A DNA stretch of 64,000 bases from the NCBI GenBank assembly GCA_963978545.1, contig OZ021724.1, positions 33,560,433-33,624,432 on the forward strand, in the 5' to 3' direction. The DNA comes from Linyphia triangularis. Its lineage: Eukaryota > Arthropoda > Arachnida > Araneae > Linyphiidae. Below are positions 12,601-25,240 of the stretch, one piece after another (within the stretch, counting starts at the first letter, position 1; each line of letters starts with the position of its first letter). A program made the translations under genes and the position numbers. The notes under the pieces are model-generated. The model saw nothing but the letters and a program-made list of their open reading frames with translations. It did no database searches and had not been told where the DNA came from.

Positions 12601-13098
12601 TGTTTTGTCTTGAAGAGTTAGAAACGTTGAAAGTAAAAAGAGAAAGGTTTCAGAAATATGCAAGTAAAAAACAGCAGATATTTAAACTCTATGCTGATGT
12701 GTGGCTAATAAGACAGTTGAGAAAGTCTTAAAGTACTTGAGCACTTTTTTATTAGGAGGAAAAAGGGGAAAATTTCTTGGACAGTTTGTACTTTTTTTTT
12801 TTTAGAAAAATTTATCTTTTATTTAGAAACAGCAGATTTATCCTATCATAATTTGGGAGTTCAACATTTTTTAAAAATATATTATGTGTGGTAGTTGGAA
12901 CTGCCTAAAATACCATTTTATCTTAAAATATGTGTTTTAAAACATCTCTGCATAAATCAGATTGCTATAAGATTTAACTATAAATTCCATGATTACAAAA
13001 AGTTTTTGAAAAGAATTACAATGATCGATGTATAGTTGGTAATATGAGTAATATTCTGTTATTTTATTTCAGATTCTTTGTCTAGATCTTCAGAATGA
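3629..13098 (+). CDS. BCAP31: B-cell receptor-associated protein 31-like ER membrane protein (seven coding exons)
   Basis: Exons: 3629-3720, 4095-4195, 6085-6217, 6752-6878, 10172-10262, 12137-12238, 13073-13098. All junctions are GT-AG with matching phases, giving 223 aa. BAP31 proteins are ER membrane chaperones and cargo sorters with three N-terminal membrane helices and a cytosolic coiled coil. Here MTIQWLLIASFLYLEL opens helix 1 and ends at SPK. Exon 2 holds helix 2 (YFTVFLMVLILFFL). Exon 3 carries SIREMIKY and HMKLYRSQRNYFIVGF, matching the family's VREIRKY and HMKLFRAQRN. Exon 4 finishes helix 3 and begins a charged alpha-helical tail (VEAELLSRNEEVTKAA). Exons 5-6 continue the coiled coil (KYHEVSKEYDSLKTK). 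The last exon adds only DSLSRSSE, so the dilysine KKXX retrieval tail of vertebrate BAP31 is absent. A possible extra 48-nt exon lies at 12616-12663. The start codon begins the conserved helix. The identity is firm; the C-terminus is uncertain. Confidence 0.92.
4196..6084 (+). other. BCAP31 intron 2
   Basis: AT-rich intron with no further coding signal seen. It begins GTAAGA and ends TTTTTAG, consistent with the flanking phase-1 exons. Confidence 0.6.
8590..9248 (+). pseudogene. Unrecognised decayed ORF within a transposon-bounded region
   Basis: Two overlapping frames look like one lysine-rich protein split by a frameshift near 8755-8800. The first has SAFQLFKKQDYLKDEVDRN. The second continues with QREAASYVTVVNIYKQIGKH and ends in a nuclear-signal-like RPTKKQKTND. 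A hydrophobic tail (about 9075-9170) follows a change in composition and may be spurious. I do not recognise the family. It may be an accessory protein of the surrounding element or an unrelated relic. Confidence 0.3.
9412..9846. mobile_element. MITE with CAGAGTGGCCAC / GTGGCCACCCTG ends
   Basis: The terminal inverted repeats CAGAGTGGCCAC and GTGGCCACCCTG enclose 435 bp. TCAAT occurs just outside both ends (9407-9411 and 9847-9851). The interior is rich in short CAGGGAA and GGAAAT repeats. No ORF. It is inserted within the larger region 8265-9985. The superfamily is uncertain. Confidence 0.7.
10263..12136 (+). other. BCAP31 intron 5
   Basis: AT-rich intron with good GT-AG ends. No gene, terminal repeats or exon-like segment recognised; a short open frame near 10798-11037 shows no family motif. 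Confidence 0.5.
12343..12357. repeat. Poly-C run
   Basis: An uninterrupted run of C in BCAP31 intron 6, notable in an otherwise AT-rich region. It could mark a sequencing- or assembly-sensitive site. Confidence 0.8.
12616..12663 (+). CDS. BCAP31: Candidate 48-nt cassette exon of BCAP31 (or start of an alternative last exon)
   Basis: The acceptor GTCTTGAAG at 12607-12615 follows a T-rich tract, and GTAAAA follows 12663. Entry and exit are both phase 1, so inclusion between exons 6 and 7 keeps the frame. The encoded ELETLKVKRERFQKYA continues the charged coiled-coil style and would raise the protein to 239 aa, nearer the vertebrate length of about 246. Without the donor, the same frame stays open to a stop at 12729-12731, giving an alternative 253-aa end (RQLRKS). 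Supported only by sequence signals. Confidence 0.5.
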
Positions 13099-15061
13099 AA
13101 ATTTAATGTGTTTTATTGAAGTTATAATTTTCAGTATAAAACTAATTGCCATTTATTTTTTAAGATGCCTACTTATATTTTTACTAGTGAGATTTTTCTG
13201 GATTAATTGCTCTGATTTGATATTTTTTTTTTATATTGTAAGTAAAAAAATATATGCAAGTTGATAAGAACATTTTATTGTTGTGGAGTTTGGAGTGTAT
13301 ATAAAAAATATGTAAGTTAATATTTTACTGTTGTACAAAAGAAATTGCTATGAAAAAGATTAACTATGAATGAGGTTTTTTCTTAGTTATTTCATGTTAT
13401 ACTTTATCTCCTTTTATCATAGATTTTATCCAAAATACAAGGATATATGTCATTGAAGAGTGTGCTTATTACTTAGTAATAATAGACAATTTTTTATGTC
13501 AATAATTGCATGTCCTTATTAAATAAAAAAAATTATCAGCCGAGTGTGATATAGAACCTTTGTTTTCAAATTTTTATACAAATGAAGACATTTTATGAAT
13601 TTATAACTGACTGATCTGAAGCATTTAATTTATAAGTTAATAATTTGGCTTGATTTAATAAATAAAAAAAAAGTGACACCATCCTACCCACCCTTTTGCA
13701 TAATGTGAGATTTCAATTCATAAATGTTAATAAATAAAATATTTTAAATGTTAATGCAAACTATAATTTTAAAATTAACCATTACTGTCACATACATAAA
13801 ATGTTTTAGTTTTATTGGTAAGCATCAAATAGGTTTGTTTTAAGGATTGTTTTATTTTGCTTATCTTACACTTACCTCTAAATGAAGTTTAGGAACTGCA
13901 TAATATCATTAAATAAACAGGTGAAATAAAGTGCCTTTTCTCAATATAAATTTATCTACTTAAAAAGTGAGCAAAATATGTACAAGTTACTATTATGGTA
14001 ACTAATACATACTTTCATTTCTAATACCTGTAAACAATGTTTTACCAAGTGTGGCTTAATATGTTGATGTATTGCATAAAAAATAAAAAAAGTTTTTTGA
14101 ATGAATATTTATGTTTCATCTTTTGTATTTGTCATGTTATTTTAGTGTTTTGTATTCCTCCTGACGAGTAGTTCGATTAACTATTGAGTGTTAGCTCGTC
14201 ATTTCATCAGGTAGTTGGTAGGCTATATTTTTTATCAAAATAATCTCATTTCAGTTTATTGGGTGCAAAGTAGTCCGCACATAGAACTGATTATTTTAAG
14301 AACATTCAAGCTTGCCAAGTACTACTAACTCCAAGTTAAACACGTTTTTGGAGTTTTAAAAATATGCCATTTACTTGGGATGTATAAAAGCATTTTAGTA
14401 TTTCTAAGTACACTATTCTAATAGTGGAACTTGGTATCAAAGTAGCTTCTTTACATCAATTGCAACAGTGCTAAATAATAGATTACCAACAATTATCCGT
14501 CTTGTGCTGTTTATGTCATTACCTTGACTAAATTTCTATTTATTGTGATAATTTCCTGAAAAGTGGACCTTCGTTTTCAATGAAACACACAAAACACTCA
14601 TCTGATCATGCTGAGAAAAATTAAAATCATAAATTTCTATAACCTTTCAGGTTCCTTGTACTGACTAAAGTTTTGGTCATACCCAGAATAAAATTCTGGT
14701 AACTTCAATGATTTTCAAAATGATTTTTCTTAATGTTCCCTTGTTGAATGTTAAAAATTGTATTATTTTTAATTGATACATTTTGGGCAATGCAATGGCG
14801 AAAAAAAAAATATATACAATACAGGGCTAAAGCATAAGCTAAGGAGTCAAAAAACGCCTTGAATCGAGTTAATATACACTCGCAGGTTTTGCTGCTTTAG
14901 TGTCCGAAAGTCACAGTGGTTTTGGGTCAACAGTAATGGAAATTAAGTTTTCATCATATTTGTCAGCAAATATTCCTTGTATCAAATCAATATTTTTTAG
15001 CAGTAAAAAAAATCCTTTTACTTAATGTATGTCTGAAAAGCAATCTGCCTGATCCAAGTTT
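13099..15061. other. BCAP31 3' end and intergenic AT-rich DNA
   Basis: Directly after the BCAP31 stop. Several AATAAA-type signals occur between about 13525 and 13740 and could end the transcript. No further gene seen. A minus-strand segment near 14900-15005 reads briefly like protein (GIFADKYDENLISITVDPKP) but is closed by stops. Confidence 0.4.
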
Positions 15062-15516
15062 ATAATGTATACCCCAGAAGCAGAATAATATATAATGTTC
15101 TGCAACGGGACTTTTGACAGTTGCAAATGTTCTGCAGACATTTTTTCAAAATTTCCAGTATGATATAAAAGAAAAAACTCATAAAATTAAAACTACACAT
15201 TTATTACAAAATGATAATGACAAAAAAAACTATTTTTCCAAGGCATACATTCAAAATTTGTAACTTTATCAATGACTTTGGAAGTTAAATATTTAGACAT
15301 TGATACAGAACCGCTATGTATAAAATGTTTGTGGTAAGTTGGTCCATGCAAAGAAATAAGGGCTGCTTCAAGATGTTTTCTTAAAGATTTGTGTCCAGGT
15401 CCTCCCTCGCAGGCATTTGTTCCAAACTTAAAATTGTTCTGCAAGGACTCTAGATTGTTCTGCGACGTACGTCACAATTTTAGGCCCTTTCTGCTTTTGG
15501 GGTGTATACATTACAC
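15062..15516. mobile_element. 455-bp element with GTATACCCCAGAAGCAGAA inverted ends
   Basis: TAATGTATACCCCAGAAGCAG at 15062-15083 is matched, inverted, by CTGCTTTTGGGGTGTATACAT at about 15490-15514. GTTCTGC motifs lie just inside both ends. On the minus strand a 75-84 codon open stretch (15193-15444, GGPGHKSLRKHLEAALISLH) lies within the element. It looks protein-like but was not recognised, and could be element-derived or captured. Confidence 0.55.
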
Positions 15517-16448
15517 AAATTAACTATCTATTCATAAAATCCTACCCGATTTGCTACCAAAACCATAACCAGACCTTCTGTAATCCAATTCATACCATGT
15601 GGATAGAGGGAATCAAGTTTTTAAGGATTTTTATATATAGCACTGTAGAATATTTGGATTGTAACATTTTGTGAGAATTTCCAAGATCATATCCTTAATA
15701 AAAACACCATCAATCAGGTCATTGATTGTTAACTTGATGATAAAGAACAAGTAAATAAATTTAAGTGTGTAAAATGGTTGTGGGTATATATTTACAATTA
15801 GCCACTTTTAAATGTTAAATTACAACCTTTTTTCTGAATGGTCACTTTCTATGGAATCTAGTCAAGAAAAACAATTTCAAATTATGTACTTTATTATTTC
15901 CCATTCTTTTAAACATGTTGCGATTTCTGATTATCTCGAGTTATACCTGCTCTTGCTTTCTGTTTTGGACGGGAACATCTTCAAATTTTAGTTTTTGTCA
16001 CTACTGGACAAGTTTATCATTCAGATCACAGAATGAAAATCTATGACTTTATTTTCGGATATCACGTTGATATATAAATTTTTAATAAAGTATATCCTAC
16101 CAAAAAAGTTACAAGTTTGCGCATGCATAGTACAAATATGCCAGATAATTCCGATACTGTGCTGATAAGTGGCGGTCTCGCAGGATAGCAAGTCTGAGTT
16201 ATATTTTTATAAATTTTCCAGTTGGGCACACAACATCCACAAAAATTAAGGACCTCTAAGAATTTTCAATGCCTTTTAAGCACCTCTAAGCATTTTCAAG
16301 GCCTTGAAAACAAGTTAAAAAATATTAAGCACTTTTAATGACCATGGGAACCCTGATCAATGCCTTCAAAATAGTCTCTTCAAACACTAAAACTTATTTT
16401 AACTTCAATATTTAATGTAATCTGTGGAAGCATACAGATGCACTAAGG
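15517..16448. other. Intergenic stretch with short dispersed-repeat debris
   Basis: No gene seen. Around 16230-16350, repeated phrases (AAGGACCTCTAAG, AAGCACCTCTAAG, GGGAACCCTG) resemble the inner repeats of a degraded hAT-type MITE, similar to debris at 51258-51360. Confidence 0.45.
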
Positions 16449-17072
16449 CAGAGTTCACCACTTTTAGAGGCGGGTCATATGGCTTATTTTGGAGCTTTTT
16501 ATGGGCCAAATGGTCCAATATGTGCATCTTTTAATTATTATTGATTCAAAAATATATAGCATTTCTGAAAACATTGATATTTTTATCTTAATAAAATTAC
16601 AATCGATTTTTTTCCAATAATTAAAAAATAATATTTTTCGTTATTAGTAAATTAAAGTTGACCTAACTTTAAATAAAATTATTTACTGTACTTCCAGATT
16701 ACTGTTTTAATCAATATTTCGAGACGATGGAAGAGTTTATTTAACGTTATTTATTTTACAATAGAGTCGATGCCTGTCACAGTACTTATTGCAGCCTATC
16801 TTAATAAATTGCCCACAAGAGATTCAGTTAAGTTATTCCTTTATTTATTCTTGATGAAAACCATCTTGCTGGTTACTTCTTCATATATTTTTATCGAACA
16901 CGTAGTGTAGAACTCTGTTCTACATAGTTGACACCTATTTCGGACAAATTGCAATTATGCTTTAAAAAAAAGTTCATACTGTGAAATATGAATCTTTTTA
17001 TATTCTGTGCATCTGGCGGGACACAGAAAATCTGTCGCTGGCCATATCCGGTCCGCGTAGTGGCTAGCGCTG
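16449..17072 (+). mobile_element. hAT-like MITE, copy 1 (624 bp)
   Basis: Begins CAGAGTTCACCACTTTTAGA and ends GTAGTGGCTAGCGCTG. The flanking 8-mers are CACTAAGG on the left (16441-16448) and CACTAAAA on the right (17073-17080), 6 of 8 identical, as for a decayed hAT 8-bp target duplication. A second, inverted copy with the same ends lies at 27768-28453. A decayed shared interior (TCAAGAATAA / TTATTCTTGATG phrases) supports a common family. Non-coding here. Confidence 0.75.
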
Positions 17073-17104
17073 CACTAAAAGAACTATGTAGTTTTTGTAC
17101 TTAC

Positions 17105-17546
17105 AGTTTCCATCAAAATTAAATGACACAAATCCATGACTTTTCCAAGACTGAAGCAAATAATTTTCCATGATTCAAGAAATCAAATCACAAAAAAACC
17201 CCTCTAGGAATTGAATCAATGTACCATAAAATAAAACTTTATAAGAAATCCTTGTTTTAGTTACTTCCAAATCAGAAGAAAAAGGAAAAAATAACTTTCC
17301 ATTCTTTGATATTTCAGTGTTAAAAAAGCTAATCAATCTTTAATAAAGAAATACTGTAAGAAAGAATGTCTAACAATAAATTACATCACTAAAAATCAAA
17401 TGTTTTGATATCAGCAAAGCAAAAAATTTAATCCGCGAAATTCACCATAGCCATTTTGCTAAAAATCATGACTTTCCATGAAAAAATTTACCCAATGTCC
17501 AACCAAATTCATGACATTTCCTGACTTTCCAAAAGGTGGAAACCCT
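17105..17546. mobile_element. hAT-like MITE with perfect 8-bp target duplication (442 bp)
   Basis: Flanked by identical GTACTTAC at 17097-17104 and 17547-17554. The ends are AGTTTCCATC and the inverted GGTGGAAACCCT. The interior repeats CATGACTTTCC-like phrases in both orientations. No coding region. It lies only 32 bp from the preceding MITE. Confidence 0.8.
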
Positions 17547-17554
17547 GTACTTAC

Positions 17555-18180
17555 ATTTGCCTGTTTTATTTTCCAAACACTTAATCTCCATAAAACAGTT
17601 TTATAATTAATATGGAGGTAAATTTCTAGTTACCATAAAGGTTGGCGCGATTTTGAGAAGTTGGCGATAAGGCCAACATTAGGTGTTTTCTGTTGTCCAA
17701 TACAAAAAGGCTGTTAAAACTAAATGACTGAAAACTTAAGGTGCATGTTTGTAGAGTGAGTCTTTCAATTGTCGACCCAACAAGTATACTAGGAATAGGC
17801 CAATATGAAGTTCATTTGCTTTATGAAACAAAAACCACTATAGTAGAATTGCAGCAATTGAGAATTGACAAAATATTAGATACGATTCATTGAATATTTA
17901 AAAAATAAAACATAATTGTGTATCATTTGAAAAGCCAAGAAGTTTATCCAACCAATTGCAACAAACTGTGTACATTGAAGAAAACACCAGTTCCTCTTCC
18001 CAAAATCCAAGACAACTAAAGGCTTATTACTTCATACTGTATTATAAAAAGAAATATTTATGGAAGATATGGGTCAACTTCATCAGTGACTTAAATTTAT
18101 CCCGTTTGTTGACATTTTGAAATCTACTAGATAAGATAACCAAGAAAATTCACAAGACTGAAATATTTAATACTAATGCA
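17555..18180. other. Intergenic stretch downstream of the ATP synthase c gene
   Basis: No gene seen. The ATP synthase c gene reads leftward into this area. A TTTATT (AATAAA on the minus strand) at about 18182 is a candidate poly(A) signal for its transcript, with another near 18408. Confidence 0.4.
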
Positions 18181-18500
18181 GTTTATTTTACGTACAAAAA
18201 CACTTCATAAAACTATTTTCACTTCACTTTTGTTTAAACGACTACTTAAAACAAGTAAATACCTTAGAGGTCATTTCAAGGAAGTTGAATTTCAGAATGC
18301 GAACACAATTTGCATATTATTTAGAAAAACAACCAGTGCATTAGAAACATAATATAATCATATAACATAAATTTGATAAAACGACACTAACAGTAACTCA
18401 AGACAATTTATTTCACCAATTACAATGATTACTATTTTGCATTATGAGTTCTGGATCTATTAAACGGTATAAACCAAATGATGTCTATTCAGTCAAGAAT

Positions 18501-19535
<1,035 letters not shown>

Positions 19536-22500
19536 ATGTCTCGTTCCACTGTATCAAGTGATACTTCAATTTTTAAATTTGGATCTGCTTGGTTTCAGAA
19601 AAAAATTAACATTCGCCCTGTACTCCGAGGTTGCCATCTAATCACAGATGAGATTTCAAAACAAGTACCTGAAATAGCGAGGTTTTCTATTGGTTTGTTA
19701 CACATTGAAAGTGAGTATTTGCAATGCTTCTACCTTTAAAAGTTTGTGTGTAAGGAATTTGTATTTTAGTATAATACTAATATAAACTTTCTTCAGTTAT
19801 GCATACCTCAGCTAGTCTGGCTCTCAATGAGGTAAGATCTAAAATTCCGTTATTTCTGAGTGCAGACTATTTTATAGTATTAGCGTCAAAATAAGTTTTT
19901 GTCAAATGAATAAATGTCCTTTTTTTAGATTTTAGGGGCATTCTAAAACTGTTTATAAACTTGAAATCTGGATCAATGTTTTTAAATTACTTCAGATGTA
20001 CCGTAGACACTAGAAAGTCTTTCATTAATTTTAAAAACTGTTTAACGTACATATCGATTTTATGGTTTCATTCTTCTATAGTGGTTCGAAAATCGTTTTT
20101 ATTCTTTGCAAACCAAAGCATTTCGATAATTTGTTTGGTATTACACCTTTATTAGATAGAGGAAAATGTCCTTATTACACAGATATGCCCAACTTATTTT
20201 GAGAACATAGAAAAATTTTAAAACAGTACTTTCATATAGCTTTTAGTGGCCTGATTTCAAATCTTGTTTTATCGGATCTGCTTTTTCATAACCAATATTC
20301 TTATCCAAAATTTAATCACTTTTCTCAATCTAAATATTAAATATGAAAATTTGTTTTAAGAATCAAGTAGTACCAGTTTCTATCTTGGCGATACCAATTT
20401 TTCTAGTAACGTAAGCTTTTATTTTGGAATAGTTGTATAAAAAAAATTATAATTTGCTTTCAACTATATATGAATGATATTTACTTACAATCTATCTATT
20501 TCATAATTTTTAATATCATGGACAGTTCAACCTTCATAATAAATCATTGATTACAGCATTAGATTAAATCAATCAACTTGTTTAACAATAAGCTTGACTT
20601 ATCTGTTCACTTTCCTTTTTTTTGCCCCCAATTTTTCCCAAGAATTGAATTATAATTTTGGTATTTTATAATTTTCATGAACATAATGAATTACTGTGGA
20701 AGAATGAATATTTAAATTCTGTAACAGTTTAAATAAAATTCTAATTGTTAATAATCGATTTTTTTTTTTCTAAGATTGCTACTTCATAATTATGATGACA
20801 TTATTTTTTTTACAAAACCAAGTAATTTGCTTCTCTTGAAATTTATGTTATTTAATCACTAAGCTTTTCAAATACATTCCTATTGTTAATTTTAAAATTC
20901 ATGTATTCAACATTTCTTTATTTTTGTAGTTAGTCAAAATTTTCTTTTGTTTTATTTATTTTTAGACACATTTATTGCTTTGAATTATAAATTTCTGTAT
21001 ATTTTTTTTAATAAAATTAAAATCCTTGTTTCTTATTTTCTTGTATTTTATTTCAGAATTGGGATCCGGATGTAAGGTAAGATGTTCAAAAATTACCTGA
21101 ATGAATTAGTCTATGAAAATTATAACAATTCAACATTTATTAAAATATTTTATTTTTTCAAATATTTTAATCTGTTTTACAAATTGGCTGCCTGCAGAAG
21201 TCCATTTAAATTCAATGGATGCTGGTTTTTTTTTGGTTTTTTGACAATCTCATTCTCCCTTTATTGAAAATTAAAATTGATAAAAAAAAATACCCTAATT
21301 TAAAGGCTTAAACCTCCTTTGGACAAATAGTTTATTTACAATTGCCTATTGTGTTACTTGTTTGAAATTTGAAGTTAAAAAAATTATAAATAGCCCAAAA
21401 ATGTTGGAAGTTTTGATAGTATACAGTTGATGACAGCACTATAAAATAGTGAAAGCCCCAATATAAGCATGTGAAGGAAACTTGAAGAATCTTGTATATC
21501 TCAGGAATATAATACAATATCTAATTTTTAACTTAAAAAACTTAACTTATCAACTTAAAAAAAGTAATTCCTCAAAGCAAGCTTCAATATGCCCTAGTGA
21601 AACCTTTATTTGAATTTTGAATATCAACTAATTATCTTATTATTCAAGCTTTTTTAATGTTGCGAACCCTGAAAAGAAGTAAACTAATTATTTTGAAATT
21701 CTCCAAAATGATTTTTAGTGAAGGTTGAAAGATTCTCACGTGTAATCTGAGTTATAAAATATTTATATATAATTTTTTTTTTTTTCCTTTTTATAAATTA
21801 AAAAATGTCAACTTGATAAAGTTCTTTTCCCAAATTAAGTAACTATTTTCCTTTTATACAAATGTTATTTTTATTGGTATTTAATATAAAAATGGTGGTC
21901 GAAAATGTGTGATTTGAGCTAGCATTCCAATCTTGGCTCTTTTGTTTAATTTTGAATCCAATAATAATGAATTTTTAGTTTTCTTAACTGTAAATAATTT
22001 AACCTTTTTACAAATTCAAATTATAGTTTTTGTGTTTTTGAAATGATATTATGATATTTTAGTGCACTTTTTAGTTGATAACAAGTTGAGAATATTTTTT
22101 TTTCTAAAACAGTTTACATTTATCACAAATGATTGTAAAATCTACAATATTAAATAAAAAATGTTTTTTAAGAATTATAATATGAATTCCTTTAATATTC
22201 ATACATATTTACATTTTTCATTTTATCTTTTCAGAGAAGATATGGAAACATTTTTAACAGAGCTTGTTCCTGAGGTAAAAAACATAAAACTCATATTTAA
22301 GATTGATTGAACTTTTTTGAAAATCAAATATTAATTATTGTTTTTTCTCTTAAAATAAAGGGGGGGGGGGGATCATCTATTCTTTATCATACCCAAAACA
22401 TTTTGAATTTAAATTTCAACTGTCAATTGATTACATTTTTATACAATACAGTCTCTGAAAAGTGATTTTGAAAACTTTTATATATTTTCTGAAATTGATA

Positions 22501-24517
22501 TAGTTTTAATTTCATTGCAGAGTACTCCTTTCAGACATTCTTGTGAAGGTCCTGATGATATGGTTAGTAAAGATTTTTGCTTTTCAAATGATATTGTATA
22601 CTGTACATCTATTTAACTATGTTTACTTTATGAGTATATTTTATTTCAATTCTTCATTTTGATAATAAAAAAAAAAGTTATAAGCCTAACAGGATGTCCA
22701 AGTTACAGTTTGTAACTTTATGATTCACAATTAAATGTTATTTAAGCCCTAATGTATCTATGGAAAGGCACATTAATTGCTACTTATGCCCATTACCCTT
22801 ATTTTCCCCTCTAATGTTCAGGAGTGTTGCTTTTAATTGGGTTCAAGTACATGTTAATTTTGATTCCTGGCCTGAACTACCATTGTTGGAGAATAGTAAA
22901 CCAGTTTTTGACTTGTTCACTTGGAGGTTATGCAAAAGGGGAAAACTTGAGCTTGAGTCACCTTTTGCCAAGTGACAGATTAGAGGTAGAATTAGTAGTC
23001 CGGACAAATGGATATTTTTTGTAAGAAAAATCAGTAAAATTAATGGTCTACTAATTATATTTAATCTCTATTTTTATATGACACATTTTAATTTATATAT
23101 AACTGAGTGTAAACTGCATTACTTATTTGTTCTAATCTAAGTAGCAATTGCAATATCGATATAGATTAAGAAGTAACTGCAAGTTTTAGTACCTCATCAA
23201 AAATTCTTAATTTTTTATAAAATGTCGAGAAATGCTAGTATCCTTAGAACATACTGGTCTGTAAATAAAAAATAACCCTTTTGTCTGAAAAATCATACCT
23301 CTTTAATTTTCAATGAAGAAGGGCACGGACAATTTTAGTCCTCTAGCGGAAAAACATGTTTTTTTTCCCCCAAGGCTGGCCTAAGTTGCCAACACATATT
23401 GCATTGCATCATAACTGGCATAAATGAATATAACCTTACCAGCTGAACTTAGTTTTAAAGAAAGCAACAATGAGTAGAAACAAATAAAATGTCTGTTTTC
23501 TTCATTGAAAATCAAAGAAAAATTGGTTTTAGGCTAAAAAGGATATTCATTATTTGGTGAGTTATGAAATGTTATGCTAACAGTTTTAATTCAATTAATC
23601 TGATGTTATTTTTCAAAAAGTTTTGGTCATTTTTCCCTACTAAACCAGTATAATCTTAAACTACTAGTATTTCTCTTATTCTATAAAAAAAATCCTTAAT
23701 GTTGTGTTTGACGAGGCATCACTTCTCGAATTAGTAGTACTTTATCGTTCATTTAGAAAAGATTGTTATTTATTTTCAAAAATTCACAATTTGTTTGTAG
23801 TGCTACTATTAATTCATTGCATTCATTGTATTGTTTTGTTCCTAAACTCCTCACTTTGCATCTGGTAGATATATATAAATATATATTGTGCCTCATAAGA
23901 ATATACATAATTCCAACGTTAATGCAGAGTTTTTCTTATTTGGTCTGAGCAAATTATGTGATTATGTTTGTGAGGAGCCTGTAGTAATGCGTTTAAGTAG
24001 CAATTTAAAATCATAAAATGGTGTTTGTGTCTTTTATTATAAATATTTTTATTATTATATATAGCCTGCTCATATAAAATCCTGCTTTCTTGGATCCCAT
24101 TTGACCATACCAATTACTGATGGGCAATTGAATTTGGGGAGCTGGCAAGGTGTGTGGCTTTGTGAACACAGAAATAGGGCTGGTAATGAATTTTTTTTAT
24201 TTATATGTTTACTCAAAATAAAAATATATTGTTAAGGGTAATTAAATTGATTGAGGAATTAACAATATCGATTAAAAAAATTATTTTATGTGTAACAAAA
24301 ATCCTTTGGATTTAGTTTATAAATTTTTGAGTTATAAAATTATTGAAGTTAAATGTTTTCTTTAATTGTTACTACTTTGAAATAGTTCAAATAAATTATT
24401 AAATGATTTTAATTTCAATCTAATGATTAGTAAATATTTCTTTTGAAGGTAAAAAATATGTATTTTTCAGGATCCCGAAAAATGATGGTGACAATCAATG
24501 GAGCTCTGAGAGATTAA
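19536..24517 (+). CDS. UPF0047/YjbQ family protein (seven exons)
   Basis: Exons: 19536-19710, 19797-19831, 21057-21076, 22235-22274, 22521-22562, 24065-24182, 24471-24517. Phases agree throughout and every intron is GT-AG, giving 158 aa. YjbQ proteins are small trimeric proteins best known from bacteria and archaea. Some are annotated as thiamine-phosphate synthase-like, but the physiological role is not settled. Family hallmarks are all present: GCHLITDEI and FSIGLLHI (exon 1), MHTSASLALNE (exon 2), NWDPDVR (exon 3, only 20 nt), the EDMETFL helix (exon 4), CEGPDDM (exon 5), PAHIKSCFLGSHLTIPI and LGSWQGVWLCEHR (exon 6), and GSRKMMVTI (exon 7). The conserved His, Asp and Glu residues of the presumed active site are kept. 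The first ATG after the upstream AT-rich region gives an N-terminus of typical length. Many introns and a full hallmark set argue against bacterial contamination. Confidence 0.93.
19832..21056 (+). other. Intron 2 of the YjbQ-like gene
   Basis: AT-rich, with no other gene or clear repeat element seen. Bounded by GTAAGA and TTTCAG. Confidence 0.5.
21077..22234 (+). other. Intron 3 of the YjbQ-like gene
   Basis: AT-rich, no coding signal recognised. Bounded by GTAAGA and TTTCAG. Confidence 0.5.
22563..24064 (+). other. Intron 5 of the YjbQ-like gene
   Basis: A 1.5-kb intron with the less common donor GTTAGT. The open frames at 22760-23024 overlap each other and show no family motifs, so they are not called as exons. 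Confidence 0.5.
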
Positions 24518-24849
24518 TGCGATATGCAATGCTTGGATATAATCACTAGATGTAAACTCACGTATCTTGCTTCTTTGATGCAGTATTTATTTTTACTGCA
24601 ATTTCTTAATCAATTAGGGGTTACTTTTTTTTACTTACGCTGGTTACTCTGCAATTTCTGTCCATTGCTAGATAAAGAAAAATTTAGGATATAATTCCCC
24701 TTTAGGGTCTTTATTAAACATTAGGATTTTTAGATGTTAATGAAAGATAATTAAAAAGTTTTGAATTACAATAAGTCTATTCAGCTTGTTTTGAAGCATT
24801 TTAAAATTAAAGTACTTTTTTGTGAATAATTTTTTTTTTCTTTGAATTA
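24518..24849. other. 3' region after the YjbQ-like gene
   Basis: No gene seen. It should include the 3' UTR; no consensus AATAAA was assigned with confidence. Confidence 0.35.
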
Positions 24850-25240
24850 TATCTGGGCAATTCTCTAGAAGACGAACAGGCAATTTTCGCTCTTTTTTCT
24901 CGTAAATGGGTAAGAATTGCAAAACTTTGATAAATCTATTTATGTTTTTATTTTATATAAAGTTATTTTGTAGAAAGTTGCATTGAAAAATAATTAAACT
25001 AAATTAAATACACATTTATAAGTCACTGATGCACAGCACACGAACATGTCCTGTGTGTCGATGTTATAAGATGCATATTTGGCCCAGGTCAAATAAGTAT
25101 TTTCCCTTATAACTTTGCCTCAAGCTAATATCATATAAAACAAAACTACTACATTCATCATAATTTTAAAAGTATAATCTGTTTATGAATAGAAAAAAGA
25201 ACCAAAATGTTCCATGCGTACAGCAGAGAATTGACCATGT
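24850..25240. mobile_element. Fold-back (palindromic) element, copy 2
   Basis: The same architecture as 52-440. The left end GGGCAATTCTCTAGAAGAC is followed by CTCTTTTTTCTCGTAAAT. The centre has GATGCACAGCACACGAACAT and TGTCCTGTGTGTCGATG. The right arm GAATAGAAAAAAGAACC ends in CAGAGAATTG. It is more diverged than copy 1. The ends share the motif CAATTCTCT / AGAGAATTG. Confidence 0.7.

Noticed and set aside
22760..23024. Two overlapping open frames in a YjbQ intron
   Set aside because: Flanking exons join in phase without them and neither frame has family motifs.
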